Assembly (NCBI RefSeq): GCF_001649575.2
Contig: NC_051449.1
Span: 20,844,070 to 20,908,069 of the forward strand
Direction: 5' to 3'
Length of the DNA stretch: 64,000 nt
Source: Kryptolebias marmoratus
Lineage: Eukaryota; Chordata; Actinopteri; Cyprinodontiformes; Rivulidae
The notes under the pieces were generated by a model. It saw only the letters and a program-made list of their open reading frames with translations. It was not told where the DNA came from and did not search any database. Made by a program: the position numbers and the translations under genes. Shown here in pieces: positions 36,136 through 47,510 of the stretch; position 1 is the stretch's first letter, and each line of letters starts with the position of its first letter.

Positions 36136-36979
36136 TTCATATTCTTTCTATGCTGTAAAAGTACTGGATGGCTGGCTTAAAGTGGAGTTCTTCACACTTT
36201 TACTGTTCCTAAGTGTGTGGCGTCCTCCCTGCTGGGGAACCAGAGACTCTGGCAGATGTACGCCTCAATCAAGACAAATCACAGGGCTGTTAGAAGGTAT
36301 TACTTCTTAAAACCTATTTTAAATCTAAAACATTAAACGTAAATGTTAAATTGAAAAACTGAATTTGAGAAAATAAGCCTAATGATAATAAGTGTCTGAG
36401 GGAAAATGACATTTCTTCCACTAATCAAACACGTGCTTGAGCATTAGAGCTTTCGACACAGCAGTCTTTGGCAGGACCTCACAGCAAGAGGGAATATTAT
36501 AGGAAGCGTAAAAAAAACAACAACAACCTCTGCATGAAAAAGGTGATTTTGCTTGAGTCACTGTGCACAAATGTTAAATAACAGAAAATATGAGTGCATA
36601 TGAAAAAGGCAAACGTTAAAGAAGGAGTTACAAATTTAACATAGGTTGAAATTACAACAAGCTAATAAAAGAAGTGGAAATATGTTATGAGTTTGTACGT
36701 GTTTGGCATCATTAATGCACAGATTTAAGCGCCACATGGTCATTTCATCTTCACTTAATTACCATTAAAGGAAGATCGGGGGACTTTTATGGCCTTAAGA
36801 GTGTGTGTGTGTGTGTTCTGCATCAGATGTTTGTGCGGCTCAGTGTAAACAGAGCTCATACAGATTTAGCAGGACTCAGTTTAAACCTCGCAGCAAACTG
36901 GGAGATTAAAACATCACAAACCTGATTCAGTGAGCCTATTTTTATTGCCTGCTGCCATGAAAGGTGAGGATGCAATCGC

Positions 36980-36980
<1 letters not shown>
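36136..36980. other. non-coding, nothing recognised
   Basis: No exon or named repeat. Confidence 0.4.

Positions 36981-36981
<1 letters not shown>

Positions 36982-37017
<36 letters not shown>
36982..37017 (+). repeat. (GT)n microsatellite
   Basis: About 18 TG/GT repeats immediately 5' of a family X unit. The adjacent TGTGTGTCTGTTAGCGAAAT suggests that the run grew from the short GTCTGTCTGT stretch at the head of family X. Confidence 0.95.
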
Positions 37018-37020
<3 letters not shown>

Positions 37021-37312
37021 CTTGTTTGTGTGTGTCTGTTAGCGAAATATCTCGTGAGCCACAGGACAGGTTTTAATGAACTCTCAGAAAGTAATTATCG
37101 GATGTGCAGCTACAACTTGTTACCTTTTGGAGTCAGCCTGATTCAAGATGGCCTCCGCAACTAATCAACCTTAGCCAACGCAAAAATGGCTATAAGTCAC
37201 TCGGACTGACAGATATGGAACTCAAATTTGGTGTGGTAGTAGCTGAACATCAATCGCAACACCAGCATCTACTTGGAGCACTAACAAGTTGTATAAAACA
37301 GAACTAATACTG
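37018..37312 (+). repeat. family X repeat, single unit
   Basis: One unit: TCTGTTAGCGAAATATCTCG, AACTCTCAGAAAGTAATTAT, CAAGATGGCCTCCGCAAC at 37145, GGCTATAAGTCACTC and GTAGTAGCTGAAC. No second unit and no tail. Confidence 0.8.
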
Positions 37313-37376
37313 CTTTCATCATTTCTGTTGTTTGGGGTTGTTTTAAGATACAAAACACATGCAAGATATTTGATAT

Positions 37377-38379
37377 ACACTAGTATTTACTTGTGTCCCT
37401 TCACATGCATATAAACTTGAGTGGCATCTCTTTCTTTATCTAAAAGGTTCGATATGATGTTGGCCCACCCTTTGCAGCTATAACAGCTTCAACTCTTCTG
37501 GGAAGGCTTTCCACAGGTTTAAGAGTCTTTATGGGAATTTTTGACCATTCTTCCTGAAGCTCATCTGTGAGGTCAGACTCTGATGTTGGACAGAAGGCCT
37601 GGCTCACAGTCTCTGCTCTAATTCATCCCAAAGGTGTTCTGTCAGGTTGAGGTCAGGACTCTGTGCAGGTCAGTCAAGTTCTTCCACACCAAACTCCCTC
37701 ATCCATGTCTTTATGGACCTTGCTTTGTGCACTGGTGTGCAGTCATGGTGGAACAGGAAGGGGCCATCCCCAAACTGTTCCCACAAAGTGGGGAGCATGA
37801 AATTGTCCAAAATGTCTTGGTATCCTGAAGCATTAAGAGTTCCTTTCACTGGAACTAAAGCAGCCTGGAATTCACAGAATACGATGATTTTCAGACCCTT
37901 TTCAACCTATTTTCAATGGAATACACTACAAAGACAAAATATTTAATGTTCAAATGGATAAACTTTATTGGGGTTTTTTTGCAACTATTCACTCATTTTG
38001 ACTTTAATGCCTGTAACACATTCCAAAAAAGCTGGGACAGGGTCATGTCTACCACTGTGTTTCATAACCTTTCCTTTTAACAACACCCAATAAGCGTTTG
38101 GGAACTGAGGACACTAATTGTTGAAGCTTTGTAGGTGAAATTCTTTCCCATTCTTGTTTGATGTACAACTTAAGTTGCTCAACAGTCCGGGATCTCCGTT
38201 GTCCTCTTTTGCGATTCATAATGCGTCACATATTTTCAATAGCTTCTATAACCCCAACTTCATTGGAATTGGGGTTGCATGCCTAGGTGTTTGGTTTTAT
38301 ACACATATAGCCATGGAAGTGATTAAAGCAGCTGGATTCAATGATTTGGATGGGTGAGTACTTTTAGCAATATAGTGTA
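37377..38379 (-). mobile_element. Tc1-like (or related) transposon relic split by a second element
   Basis: The outer parts, 37377-37875 and 38278-38379, are the two ends of one familiar fish transposon. They run from ACACTAGTATTTACTTGT through GATGTTGGCCCACCCTTTGC and TTGAGGTCAGGACTCTGTGC, and resume with GCATGCCTAGGTGTTTGGTT to AGCAATATAGTGT. The ends ACACTA/TAGTGT are inverted. Most of the middle is gone. Only remnants of its minus-strand transposase remain. Confidence 0.7.
37876..38277. mobile_element. second transposon relic nested in the 37377 element
   Basis: Contains CATTCCAAAAAAGCTGGGACA, CAATAAGCGTTTGGGAACTG and GCTCAACAGTCCGGGATC, landmarks of another common fish DNA transposon. 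It ends AACTTCATTGGAATTGGGGTTG, its usual terminal repeat. Immediately after, the host element resumes. The left end is degenerate. Confidence 0.65.
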
Positions 38380-40719
38380 CCACAGAGCTTTTTTTAATCT
38401 TTGTCAGTGTTCTCATCCTTCAGTACTAACAGCTTGGTGCCACCACCCAAAGGAAGAGACCTCTTCCAATTCATGGTTACTGCTATAAACTATTCCACAT
38501 CCACATCCAAGTGTTACAGCTAGCTGCTGCTGCTACATCCACTTTCAAATAAGCAAAGAATTTTATGTGAATAACCACGTAAAGCCAAATTGACAGTGGT
38601 GTAAAGGTTTATGAAAAATAAATCACATGACTTGTCATACCTTTTTTGGAAATTTAAGTTGCTTTAAGACGACAGACATCCTCTTCAACCCCAGTCGGAC
38701 CAGCCATTAGCTCATCAGTTTGGTCTGAACTCAACCCTGTTTCTCCAAGCAGAGGTTATTCTGAAGCAGGCAAGACTATAATTGCCTACATCCACAGAAC
38801 CCACTTTACTTGTCAAACTTGTCCAACAAAGCGAGCCATAATGAGCATCTTCCAGCAAACCTTTTAACTTGGTATTAGAACTTGTGTTAATAGATACTGT
38901 ATCCTATCACATCAACAAGCAAATTTATTCACATTTCACACAGATATTTTAAGGCTGTAATAGAATATAGAGAATTCCCAAACACATGGAGACAAATTAA
39001 AACCTCATGGATATTCTAGTGGGTCCACTGAAAAGAGGCTGACAGGTTATCTAAAATTCTGCTAACCAAACTGAATCCAAAATATATTTAAACTAACAGT
39101 CTTGCATTTTCTAGTCATTTGTAAAAAAAAAAATGATGCTGAAACAAAATGTATTTATTTTTGTTTGTTTAGGATTTTAATCAGCATGTGGGACTAATAA
39201 TCTCAGTAAATTGTTTAAAAATGTCTATGTACAATGTTCCAGTTAATAGATATTGTTATGAATGTAAACAAAAGTTCTTAAAAATGGAAGCTTAAAGTGC
39301 TTATAGGGCCTCAGCCATTTCTGCAAACTGTGTGAAGGTGTAATTGCTGATGTATTAATCCATCACTTTAACGCTCGAGGTGATAATGTGGGGTTTGATT
39401 TTCATTTTTCTACATACTCCTGCTAGGTAACCTACAGAATCCTGGTATATTCCAATGTAATAATTAACCAGAACATTTCTAAAAGAGGATTTTAAGGGTT
39501 GCCAGTGCAGCTACTGACTGAAGTTCCAGCACATATCAACTTTTTTCTAAAGCTAAACAATGTGGATCTTCATTTTGGGATCATTTAAGCTGACAAAAAC
39601 ATTTTGATGTATAAACTGTACAAGAAGGGCAAAGAGAACCAAGATTGGAAGTAAAAGCTATGAGGGTCACCACGGTAACCACATACCTCTGTCTGTCACT
39701 CCCTGACACTATGGAAAAAGTCAGCAGCAGCATCAACTGATCATCACATGTCAGTTTTCTTGTATCTGTAGTGTTTTATGTAAAACATATGACATAAAAC
39801 TCATTATCAAACTCATTTACACCGTATGATGTATTACTACCAACATATATTACTATTCCTAATTGATTGTTTTTGTGTATTTTTGCCTTTTTTTTAAACC
39901 TGCAGGAGTGGTGAATCAAAAATTGTGAAAGAAACAGAAAAATAACAGCTAAATAAAGGTGCGCTAGTGGTTTTGCAGGGGCATTACCAAAAACAATGCA
40001 TGTCAATTTCTTGTGCACCTTCGTCCTGTGGAAAAACTCATACAAAGTTGTTATTTCTAGCTTGATTTTTGTATACTATGATTCAAAATAAAGTTGAGGA
40101 AATTGCAAATGTTCTGGTCTAAGAAAACAGAATATATAAATGACTAATTTAAATTATTAACAGTGGCTTAAAGTAAGCATTGCATATTAATTTTGTGCTT
40201 CACAAAGGTTTTTGGCATACATGTCTATGAATGCTGACCAACTGGATATTCATGTATATATTTATTAATCAGGCTTGAGCCCTAGATGGACAAAATTCTC
40301 ATAAATACCTGGAACCTAGATTTTTTTTTAAAGCCAGCCAACCAACCAGCCTCAACTGATCAATGTCTTATAGATAAGACTTCACTTTGTATGGAACTTC
40401 CTGCCAATTGCCATAATGTAAATCGATGGTCTTATCAAAGGATTACTCCTGGCGGACTGATAGCACACATACGTATTCATGCAGTAACACAGATGTAGTT
40501 TGGTTTAGGAAACAGCAACAAACTAAACCAACGGTGTTGTGCAAAAAACAGTTTTATTGTACATTACATGAACTAGCTAATGTAGCATACTTTAACACTT
40601 GTGTGTTGTTTTTGAGAAGGAGTTTTATAGTTTTTGAGTTAAACTTGATAGTTTATAAATAGGCTTAAGGTTTTATAAGACTAAAAAACATTTATAACAG
40701 GTCCTCTTTTTTTCTAGCC
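38380..40719. other. non-coding; diverged repeats
   Basis: 38590-38830 holds a diverged interspersed repeat (shared TTAGCTCATCAG block with 12015). No exon or intact element is supported. Confidence 0.4.
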
Positions 40720-40795
40720 ATTAGCCATGACATTAGTCAAACCTGGACAAAGACTTCTCAGTACCCCCTGCTTTGAGACTAATGTCATGGCTAAT
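40720..40795. repeat. 18-bp inverted repeat (hairpin)
   Basis: ATTAGCCATGACATTAGT at 40720-40737 pairs perfectly with ACTAATGTCATGGCTAAT at 40778-40795 around a 40-base loop. It is probably the core of a small fold-back element. Confidence 0.8.
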
Positions 40796-41451
40796 AGGTA
40801 CTAACTATTGATAGCCATTTGACAGAATAGTCTTTAAATAACACCAGACCATTCCTTTACATTTTGAGCAAATGCAGCTAAGCAAAAGTTAAACAGCGGC
40901 ATGAAACATTTTTAAACATTTTACACAAGTTTTCAATGTAAAGATTTTCAGCCAGTTGAAAATAATCTCTGATGTTCAAGTTGTCTGTCATGTTTTGAAG
41001 TCGTATGCGTTGTGTTAGGAAATCAGTGCTTGTTCAGGCCTTTGTCGCCTAAGTAACGCTCCTGAGATGCAAACTGCAGGACAAGTCTTTTTCTTAATAG
41101 ACGATTTGTTTACGGCCATTTGCTTATGGTCAGGATCTTTACCCAGAGCTTCCTGATCACAAGCCATCGCTGTAATAGATCCTGTTCTCACAATGAACTC
41201 CGACACCTCTTTCTTTGTGCTTAATTACACTCATTAAAACCATCTTAGCTCTTGGGTCTCTAATTGGGCAGCGAGAGTGTGAAGTGTTTGATCTTTGAAA
41301 ATACCTCGTCTTGGTTCTGTTTTATAATTTAATAATTGATGTCTCGTGAATGAAAGCAAATGCTCCTGAGTGTGATAACCACGGTTGTGGTCGACAGGTC
41401 AGGTTATCTTAAATCACAGCTGAGCTCTCTTTTCTCTGAGCTGAGACAGAC
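40796..41451. other. intergenic DNA upstream of the rgs21-like gene
   Basis: No recognised repeat or exon. A possible TATA-like CCATATATTCC lies further down, at 41502. Confidence 0.4.
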
Positions 41452-41628
41452 ATGGTAGGATGCCCCGGCTCTCCCGACAACAACACTTTGCATGCACATT
41501 TCCATATATTCCATTCACGTTGGNTTAGATTTGCTCAGTCACTTGATTCCCTCATTTCCGAGCGGTCACAGCCCCAACTTCAGCCTGGCAGGACCTTATC
41601 TCTGTCTCTCATTGTAGAGGACGAGGAG

Positions 41629-42541
41629 ATGGCGATAAAGTGAGTTACGGTATATTTGATTCTTGGTGCTTTACAATTTTCAGCAGGCAACAACATACAG
41701 CAGCCATGTGGAAAACACCAAGGAGTTTTTCACTCACTGTAAGTCTCTTTTTGAATTGCGTTCACTTGTGACAAGGTCATTTCTTTGTAAGGTCACCATT
41801 AAGTTCATACTTGATAGGTAGGCCTGGCAGACTGTTTTAGGTGGATGTTGAGTTCAGTGATAACCGGGCTAGTGATAGATCTAAATGCTCTTTTCAAGGG
41901 TAGATTGTGTTGCTTTCCCAAGGATCCACTGGAGGATGTTGAGTCCTGGAGTGAGTCGGTGGATAAAGTCCTCAGTAGTAAAGGTGAAATCGGATTGCAC
42001 ACTGTTTAGATTCATTCGATTGCATGTACAAGCTCCAAACCTACTGTCATTTTCTGATATCCAGCCGGACAGATAGCTTTCCGGGAGTTCCTGAAGTCTG
42101 AGTACAGCGAGGAAAACATATTGTTTTGGCTCGCCTGTGAGGAGTACAAAAAAATCAAGACCGTCCCAGAGATGATCTCATCTGCCAACAGGATCTACTC
42201 AGAGTTCGTCCAAACAGAAGCCCCCAGACAGGTAAATGCATGTAAAGAAATGTGTAGAGGTGTAAATCTTGTCCATTTGGGGCATTTTTTTTTCCTTTTT
42301 AGACACTGAATGAGATGAAAAGTGCTGGTTAAAAGCTGCCCTGGGCCATGCTGTTTGATTCCAGATCAACATAGACTCCCCGACCAGAGAAAACATTACA
42401 AAGAACATCTCCCAGCCGACCCTGACTTCCTTTGATACGGCGCAGAAGCTCGTCTACAGTCTGATGGCCAGGGATTGCTACCCGCGCTTCCTCAAATCTG
42501 ACATCTATCAGGGACTCCTGAGGAAAGCCGATTCAAGGTGA
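41629..42541 (+). CDS. rgs21: RGS21-like regulator of G-protein signalling, 4 exons
   Basis: Supported coding exons are 41629-41639, 41701-41738, 42065-42231 and 42365-42541. All have GT-AG ends and consistent phases, giving 130 aa. Exon 1 may instead start at the in-frame ATG at 41452 (189 aa, with an N at 41524), or elsewhere. I prefer the short form, because human RGS21 has a very short N-terminus and a TATA-like CCATATATTCC lies at 41502. The RGS box spans nearly the whole protein: SGQIAFREFLKSEYSEEN from residue 17, with the Gα-contacting Asn at 34, WLACEEYKK at 38-46, and DCYPRFL at 109-115. It is closest to RGS21 in AQKLVYSLMARD and in the lack of N- and C-terminal extensions. The 167-base third exon equals the matching exon in rgs18 and rgs13. 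Position just after rgs18 agrees with the RGS18-RGS21 order in humans. Expected role: GTPase-activating protein for Gi/Gq alpha. Polyadenylation signals AATAAA lie at 42909 and 43209. Confidence 0.75.
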
Positions 42542-42908
42542 CTGTATTAAAACTGACAGCCTCTCAGACGGCAGCTCATGAAATCTCCTGTTCAGCTCTG
42601 ATCTGCTGTAGCGCTCTTTGATGCCGTGTGAATAACAGGTTTACACCATCCAGATCCCTAAGCATAGCTGATGTAGGTTTTCCTCAGCCTGTGTGATTCA
42701 GTAGTTCCAGCTAAAACTAATTCATTACTTTAATTATGTTAAGACAAAAAGATTGTGCACATAAATCTTCCTTGATTATCTTTCTTTTTCCTGTAGGCTT
42801 AGAATACCAAGCGTCCATTTATTTATTGTAAAGTATTATAAAAACTTTAACTGTTTATGCAATTAGAACTGCTAACTTGTTGAGCAAATTTTTAACTTTT
42901 AATATGCA

Positions 42909-42914
42909 AATAAA
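42909..42914 (+). promoter_or_regulatory. candidate poly(A) signal of rgs21-like gene
   Basis: AATAAA 368 bases past the stop codon; a second one is at 43209-43214. Which is used cannot be told from sequence. Confidence 0.4.
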
Positions 42915-43539
42915 TATTTATTCCTCTCAGTTTTGTGCTCTATCCAAAGTTTCTTTGTCTGCGTGATTTGTACTTTTAAAACATCTTGAAAAGTAAATAT
43001 ATTCAGTTGGGTGTGGTGTTTTTGAATGTAATGCAAATCACCTTTGTTGCTGATTGTAAAAATGGATTATGGTCATTAGTGACTTAAACAGTAGGTGGCA
43101 ACAGAGTCCTAAAAACTAAGGTAGAACTTGGGAAAAACTTGTCCTACTCTTCCTTAACTTTGTGCAGCAGCTGGGCTGCAGATAAAGTCTGTACATAGAG
43201 TGTAATGTAATAAAGAAGTGCATGAATCAACTCTGTCTCGGCTACATTTGCTTGGAATGTCAGCAAAGATAATGGGTGAGATGATGGAGGACGGTTCACT
43301 CACTGAAAAAATATCTGAACGGATTCAAATACGAACCTTGGTGTTAGTTATGGAGGCCAATACATAAACACTGAGGCACTCTTATTGCTATCTGACTGTT
43401 CCATTAAGATTTTAGATTTGTATCTCAGATTGGAAAAAGAACCCAGGCAAGAGATACATCAATCAAATGAGATTTGGTAGTGACACATCATATGGCAAAG
43501 ATGAAACTTACAAATGAACTGCAAGCAGTTTCCATATAA
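42915..43539. other. rgs21-like 3' flank
   Basis: No further exon. The 3' untranslated region may reach the signal at 43209. Confidence 0.4.
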
Positions 43540-44180
43540 ACAATGGGATATTGGCAAACAAAGGGGAAAAAACAGCCTTCTTTCCAGCTCTACAACTCAG
43601 ACAGACTTCAAAACGTAGAAACATCTTTCAAAGTTTAACCGGATCACGAAAAGTTGGACTTTACAAGTCTCAAATTGGCATTTTGATTTTAAAGTTTTTT
43701 ACACAATCCTAGTTAAAGTATTGTGATTTTATGGAGATTTTACCACCAAATGTTCTACTTGGAGTGTGACATCACACACAAACTTTAAGATAGCTCAATT
43801 TTTCCCAAATTTTTGTAAACAAACTCTTCTTATTCCTACAAAATGTACACTTCATATACATTTTATACATCAAACGTTCGGCATTCTTGTCTTCTTTAAC
43901 CCAGTGTGCCTCTCACTGCGACAGTTTTTTACAAGTTCCAAACTCTCATTGACTTCCACTGCATTTGAGCTCACACGTTTCTCTTCAAAACTTGAAGAAA
44001 AAGCAAAGCTCTTTTTTTAACTTTTGTGCTGTTTGTACATCCAGGTATTTTGTCATCTTAGATAATTACCAAAGTCAGTCCCAGATCACTTTGGGCTTCA
44101 GAGTAGAAAGTTGATGTATGTTGGATTTTCAGGCAGTAGCTGCTTCAATATTTCTTCAAAAATGTTTCAGTTTTGATTTT
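43540..44180. repeat. dispersed family Y, copy downstream of rgs21-like gene
   Basis: Aligns in block order with 26690-27330 in rgs18 intron 4: CAATGGGATATTGG, ACGAAAAGTTGGACTTTA, TTGGCATTTTGAT, AGTCCCAGATCACTTTGGGC and CTTCAAAAATGTTTCAGTTT. Divergence is high, so both copies are old. Confidence 0.5.
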
Positions 44181-45049
44181 TTGTTCTTTTAACTCAGTCA
44201 GATTTGTATTCGGTTGCAAGAGATGTTGTTTTCCATTCTATAAGACCAGTTTTTGTTTATTTCTCACTGGGACATAATGAATTTTACAAGCTGATGTAAT
44301 AGTATATGCAAAAAGCATGCAAATACACAAGAGCACAACATGCTTTCCATTTCTTTCATGATCATGATACTTTCAGACAAACAGAACTAACAAAAATAAG
44401 TTTTTGCTCCCCCTGGTAATTGTCATTTAAGCACAGTTTTTTTTATTGTAAAAAACTGAAACAATAAAAATGCCTATCGATCATTGGCAGGTGTTTGTTG
44501 TGTGTGTGTTTGAAAAGTAAAGTGCAGCATGTTCTGTCCATGTGACAGCTGCATGTCAGATAAACATTTTTGTCAGTGCGCGTCAGTGGCGGTGAATGTG
44601 CGTTGGTTTTATTTTAGGAGGTGCTTCATGCGTTTGGCAGAAACTGCTCTGTGGGTCGTGCAGACATTTCGCCACAACTTCCTCTCGTTCAGATGACTTT
44701 GGTTGCACTCACCTCTTTGTGGGAGGACGGTTAAGTTTGTTGGCGACAGTGAAGTAAAGACAGAAAGGGAAGTAAAAGACAACAAACTTGTAAGATAAGT
44801 GTTTCATACACAGACAGTTTTTTTATATTTCTGTGAGGGGGTGTGTGACAAAATGTGCTACCCAAAAACGTTACAGGATGCTGCATGCAAAAATTAAAAG
44901 AAACTTTACAAACTCTCTTGCATGTTGTTTTCTGCATGGTAAAAGTTAACAGAGGAACTTATAGGTTTTGCAACTGACAGAAAATGTGATAACAGGTAAT
45001 GTCACCACTGCAAGTCAGCAGCGTCTGCGCTCTGACTCAAAGCATTTCC
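44181..45049. other. non-coding, nothing recognised
   Basis: No gene-like signal. Confidence 0.4.
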
Positions 45050-45760
45050 TGTCAGATGAACACAAATATGTACAAGACAAAATAGGCCATTGCATCAAAA
45101 ACAACACTTCATTCAGACTTCACGCGTCACCACACTGAACTTACAGCTGTACGTGGTCTCAATTTGCTAAGATCCACTGAATCAGAGGAAATACTGATAA
45201 ACACCTGTTTCTGTATCAGTTTCAAACAAGCAGTTTTATGTTTCTGACAAGTTTATGAACGCACATAACTTCTAATCAGAATATTTAGGATTTTTTTAAA
45301 CTACATAATATATTGTAAAGGCTGCAGTGTTTGCAGGAAAATGTTTTTATTTGTTTGTAAAGATCTGACAGTTTGTTTTTTTGGTCCTTTTTTAAATGAA
45401 GACTGGTTGAAAAAACCATCCAACCTAATGTAAAAAAATCATAATGAAGCACAAACACTAAACATGATCAAATGAAAATGCAACTAGTTACAATGCATTT
45501 GAAGAAATACAAAAGCAACTTGCCTGTCACCCGCTGCTTTGCACGCCAAAGTTTTAAACACAGATCTTGTGTGATCAGTTAGTGCTCAGGGTATGTGTTA
45601 AGGATGTCTCTCAGCTAGTACCACACCAAATTTTAGGTCGGTATCTGTAAAATCTACTGAGTTGTAGCCATTTTTGAGGTTGCGAAGGTAAATTAACTGT
45701 TGTGGCCATCTTGAATCAGTCTCTCCCATCTCACCTGTTGAAGCTTTAACTCCCTCAGAA
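45050..45760 (-). repeat. inverted repeat, left arm
   Basis: Reverse complement of 53438-54160. Near-perfect blocks include ACTTCACGCGTCACCACACT, AACACCTGTTTCTGTATCAG, GCATTTGAAGAAATACAAAA, CAAGTTGCTTTTGTATTTC and the CATCTTGAATCAGTCTCTCC end. The inner part contains a truncated family X unit and a Tc1-like edge. The outermost ~50 bases are more diverged. Confidence 0.85.
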
Positions 45761-47510
45761 AGTTTTGTCTTTTTCAATGACAAAGTTTTTTCATTGAAAA
45801 AGTTTTGTTTGTTTGTTTGTTCTGCAAAGAAGGACCATTTATATTGACCATGACTGATTTATGACAGCAATAAAAGCATAAAACATCCAAGAGGGTGAAT
45901 ACTTTTTATAGGCACTGAACATGTAAGGATCTTTCAGAGTTTTTAGTATTCCTTTCTCTCACAAAACCAGAGTAAATAAGAATCTGCTTCTCTACATCAT
46001 CGGATCCCCAGCTGATTAATTTGTCAGAGTCCACATTGTGAACAATGGCTGCCTTTTCAGGCCTTGAGGGACCTTCATGTCAAAGTTGCAGTCAAATCAC
46101 TTGATGAAGGCAAAGAAGACGCCTGTCAAGTGATCCCTGGGAGGGGGCTCCATGGGCTCATATGCATTTTTTTGGCAAGCACCATCAGGAAGTTCTTCAG
46201 TCCTCCAATCAGGAGTTTGCAGTCAAACCATGTGGGCGTGTCAATGAAGTTTTGTTGTCAAATGTGTTAGCAGAGATGTTAGCCTCCACAGGCAGCAGGT
46301 TGAGGAAGGCAAAAAGTCAAATGAGGAAGATGGTGTATATTTCCCTGTGAAACAGCATTAATATCCTCAAGGACAGCAGCATCTGGGCATCATCTTTCAA
46401 CACTTAGCTTCTACTCTAGGTTAATCAGTGAAGAATGCTGATGGCATACTGCTTGCAACTGTTGGTACAACACCAGTGTTTGGAATAAATCCATTCATGT
46501 GATGGGTAAAGTGTTGACAGATGAATAAAAAGACACACAGAAAAACTGAAGTAGTGAAAAATGGTCTCTGATACTAATTCAGCTTGATGTGTATTTTTTA
46601 AAAATAACTCATTTAAGATTTATGAACTAAGAGGAAGTTAAATATTCTACAAGCAATCGTCACAAGCTTACACAATCTGCAGTTGTATAATAAATTATTC
46701 TGAAATAAAATCAATAATAATTTAAAGCAAGTAATAAGAATACATATGTTGGTTAGATCAGGAGTTTTGCTGTGGAAGTGCACCAGCTGGTAATTTATGA
46801 CTTTAACAACTGCAGATATGTTGGTTGCTAAAATCCATCTGACTTACATTTTTACTGACTATTTCACAGACTACAGACAGACTCACTGAAAATGTTTACT
46901 ACGAATTTGGTCATGCAGTAGCCAGTATAGCTTCATTTAAAAAAGCAATAATGCAACTGCAAATGATAAATGTGCAGATATCTGATAAGTGAAGCAGGAC
47001 AAAGCATCATACAGAGCTACAAGTACATCTACAAGGCTGCTGTTGTCTTGCCTTTGATTTCACAAAGTTTGTCTCCAATCACCTTTGCTTGATTGTCTCC
47101 CACCCATTCAGACCTTATCTGATTATAGGCCTCCAAGCTTCTGAAAGATTCAGGTCATCTGAGGTGTAGGGACTGGGCCTGAGAACCAGATAGTTCATTT
47201 AATCTGTGTAAGAAACACAGAGGAAAAGATCTGGATGTGCACACCAACCAACTAATATTGTGGATCTTTATTTCTGATTAATTAAACTTTTGCTCTTTCT
47301 CCTACTTTTCTTAGCTATTTTGGTACATTTTGGTAGGTTTGATGTTGTCATGAATGTGTTTTTGGGTTTTGGTTCTGGATTTTGCTATTGTTAGTTTCTG
47401 CTGCCACGTCAGCCTTTTGTTTTGGTTATATTTTACTTTAATAAATTAGTTTTATTTTAAAAACATGAGTCTGCGCTCTGGGTTCACCTCCGTCTCCACG
47501 CCATATGACA
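45642..47510 (+). repeat. 1,869-bp exact direct duplication, copy 1
   Basis: Every stretch compared matches 48876-50744 at a constant offset of 3,234 bases with no indels. It begins mid-way in the left inverted-repeat arm and ends at the last base of a 165-bp LTR. It holds only repeat-like non-coding DNA; the short frames at 46064-46350 are duplicated identically at 49298-49584. Confidence 0.95.

Noticed and set aside
41452..41628. Long first exon for the rgs21-like gene as the primary call
   Set aside because: Kept only as an alternative: it contains an N, has no resemblance to the RGS21 N-terminus, and overlaps a TATA-like site.
46064..46350. Open frames duplicated identically at 49298-49584, as a possible tandem gene pair
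   Set aside because: The whole 1,869-bp segment is duplicated, so identity is not evidence of coding. The frames are short and have no motif.
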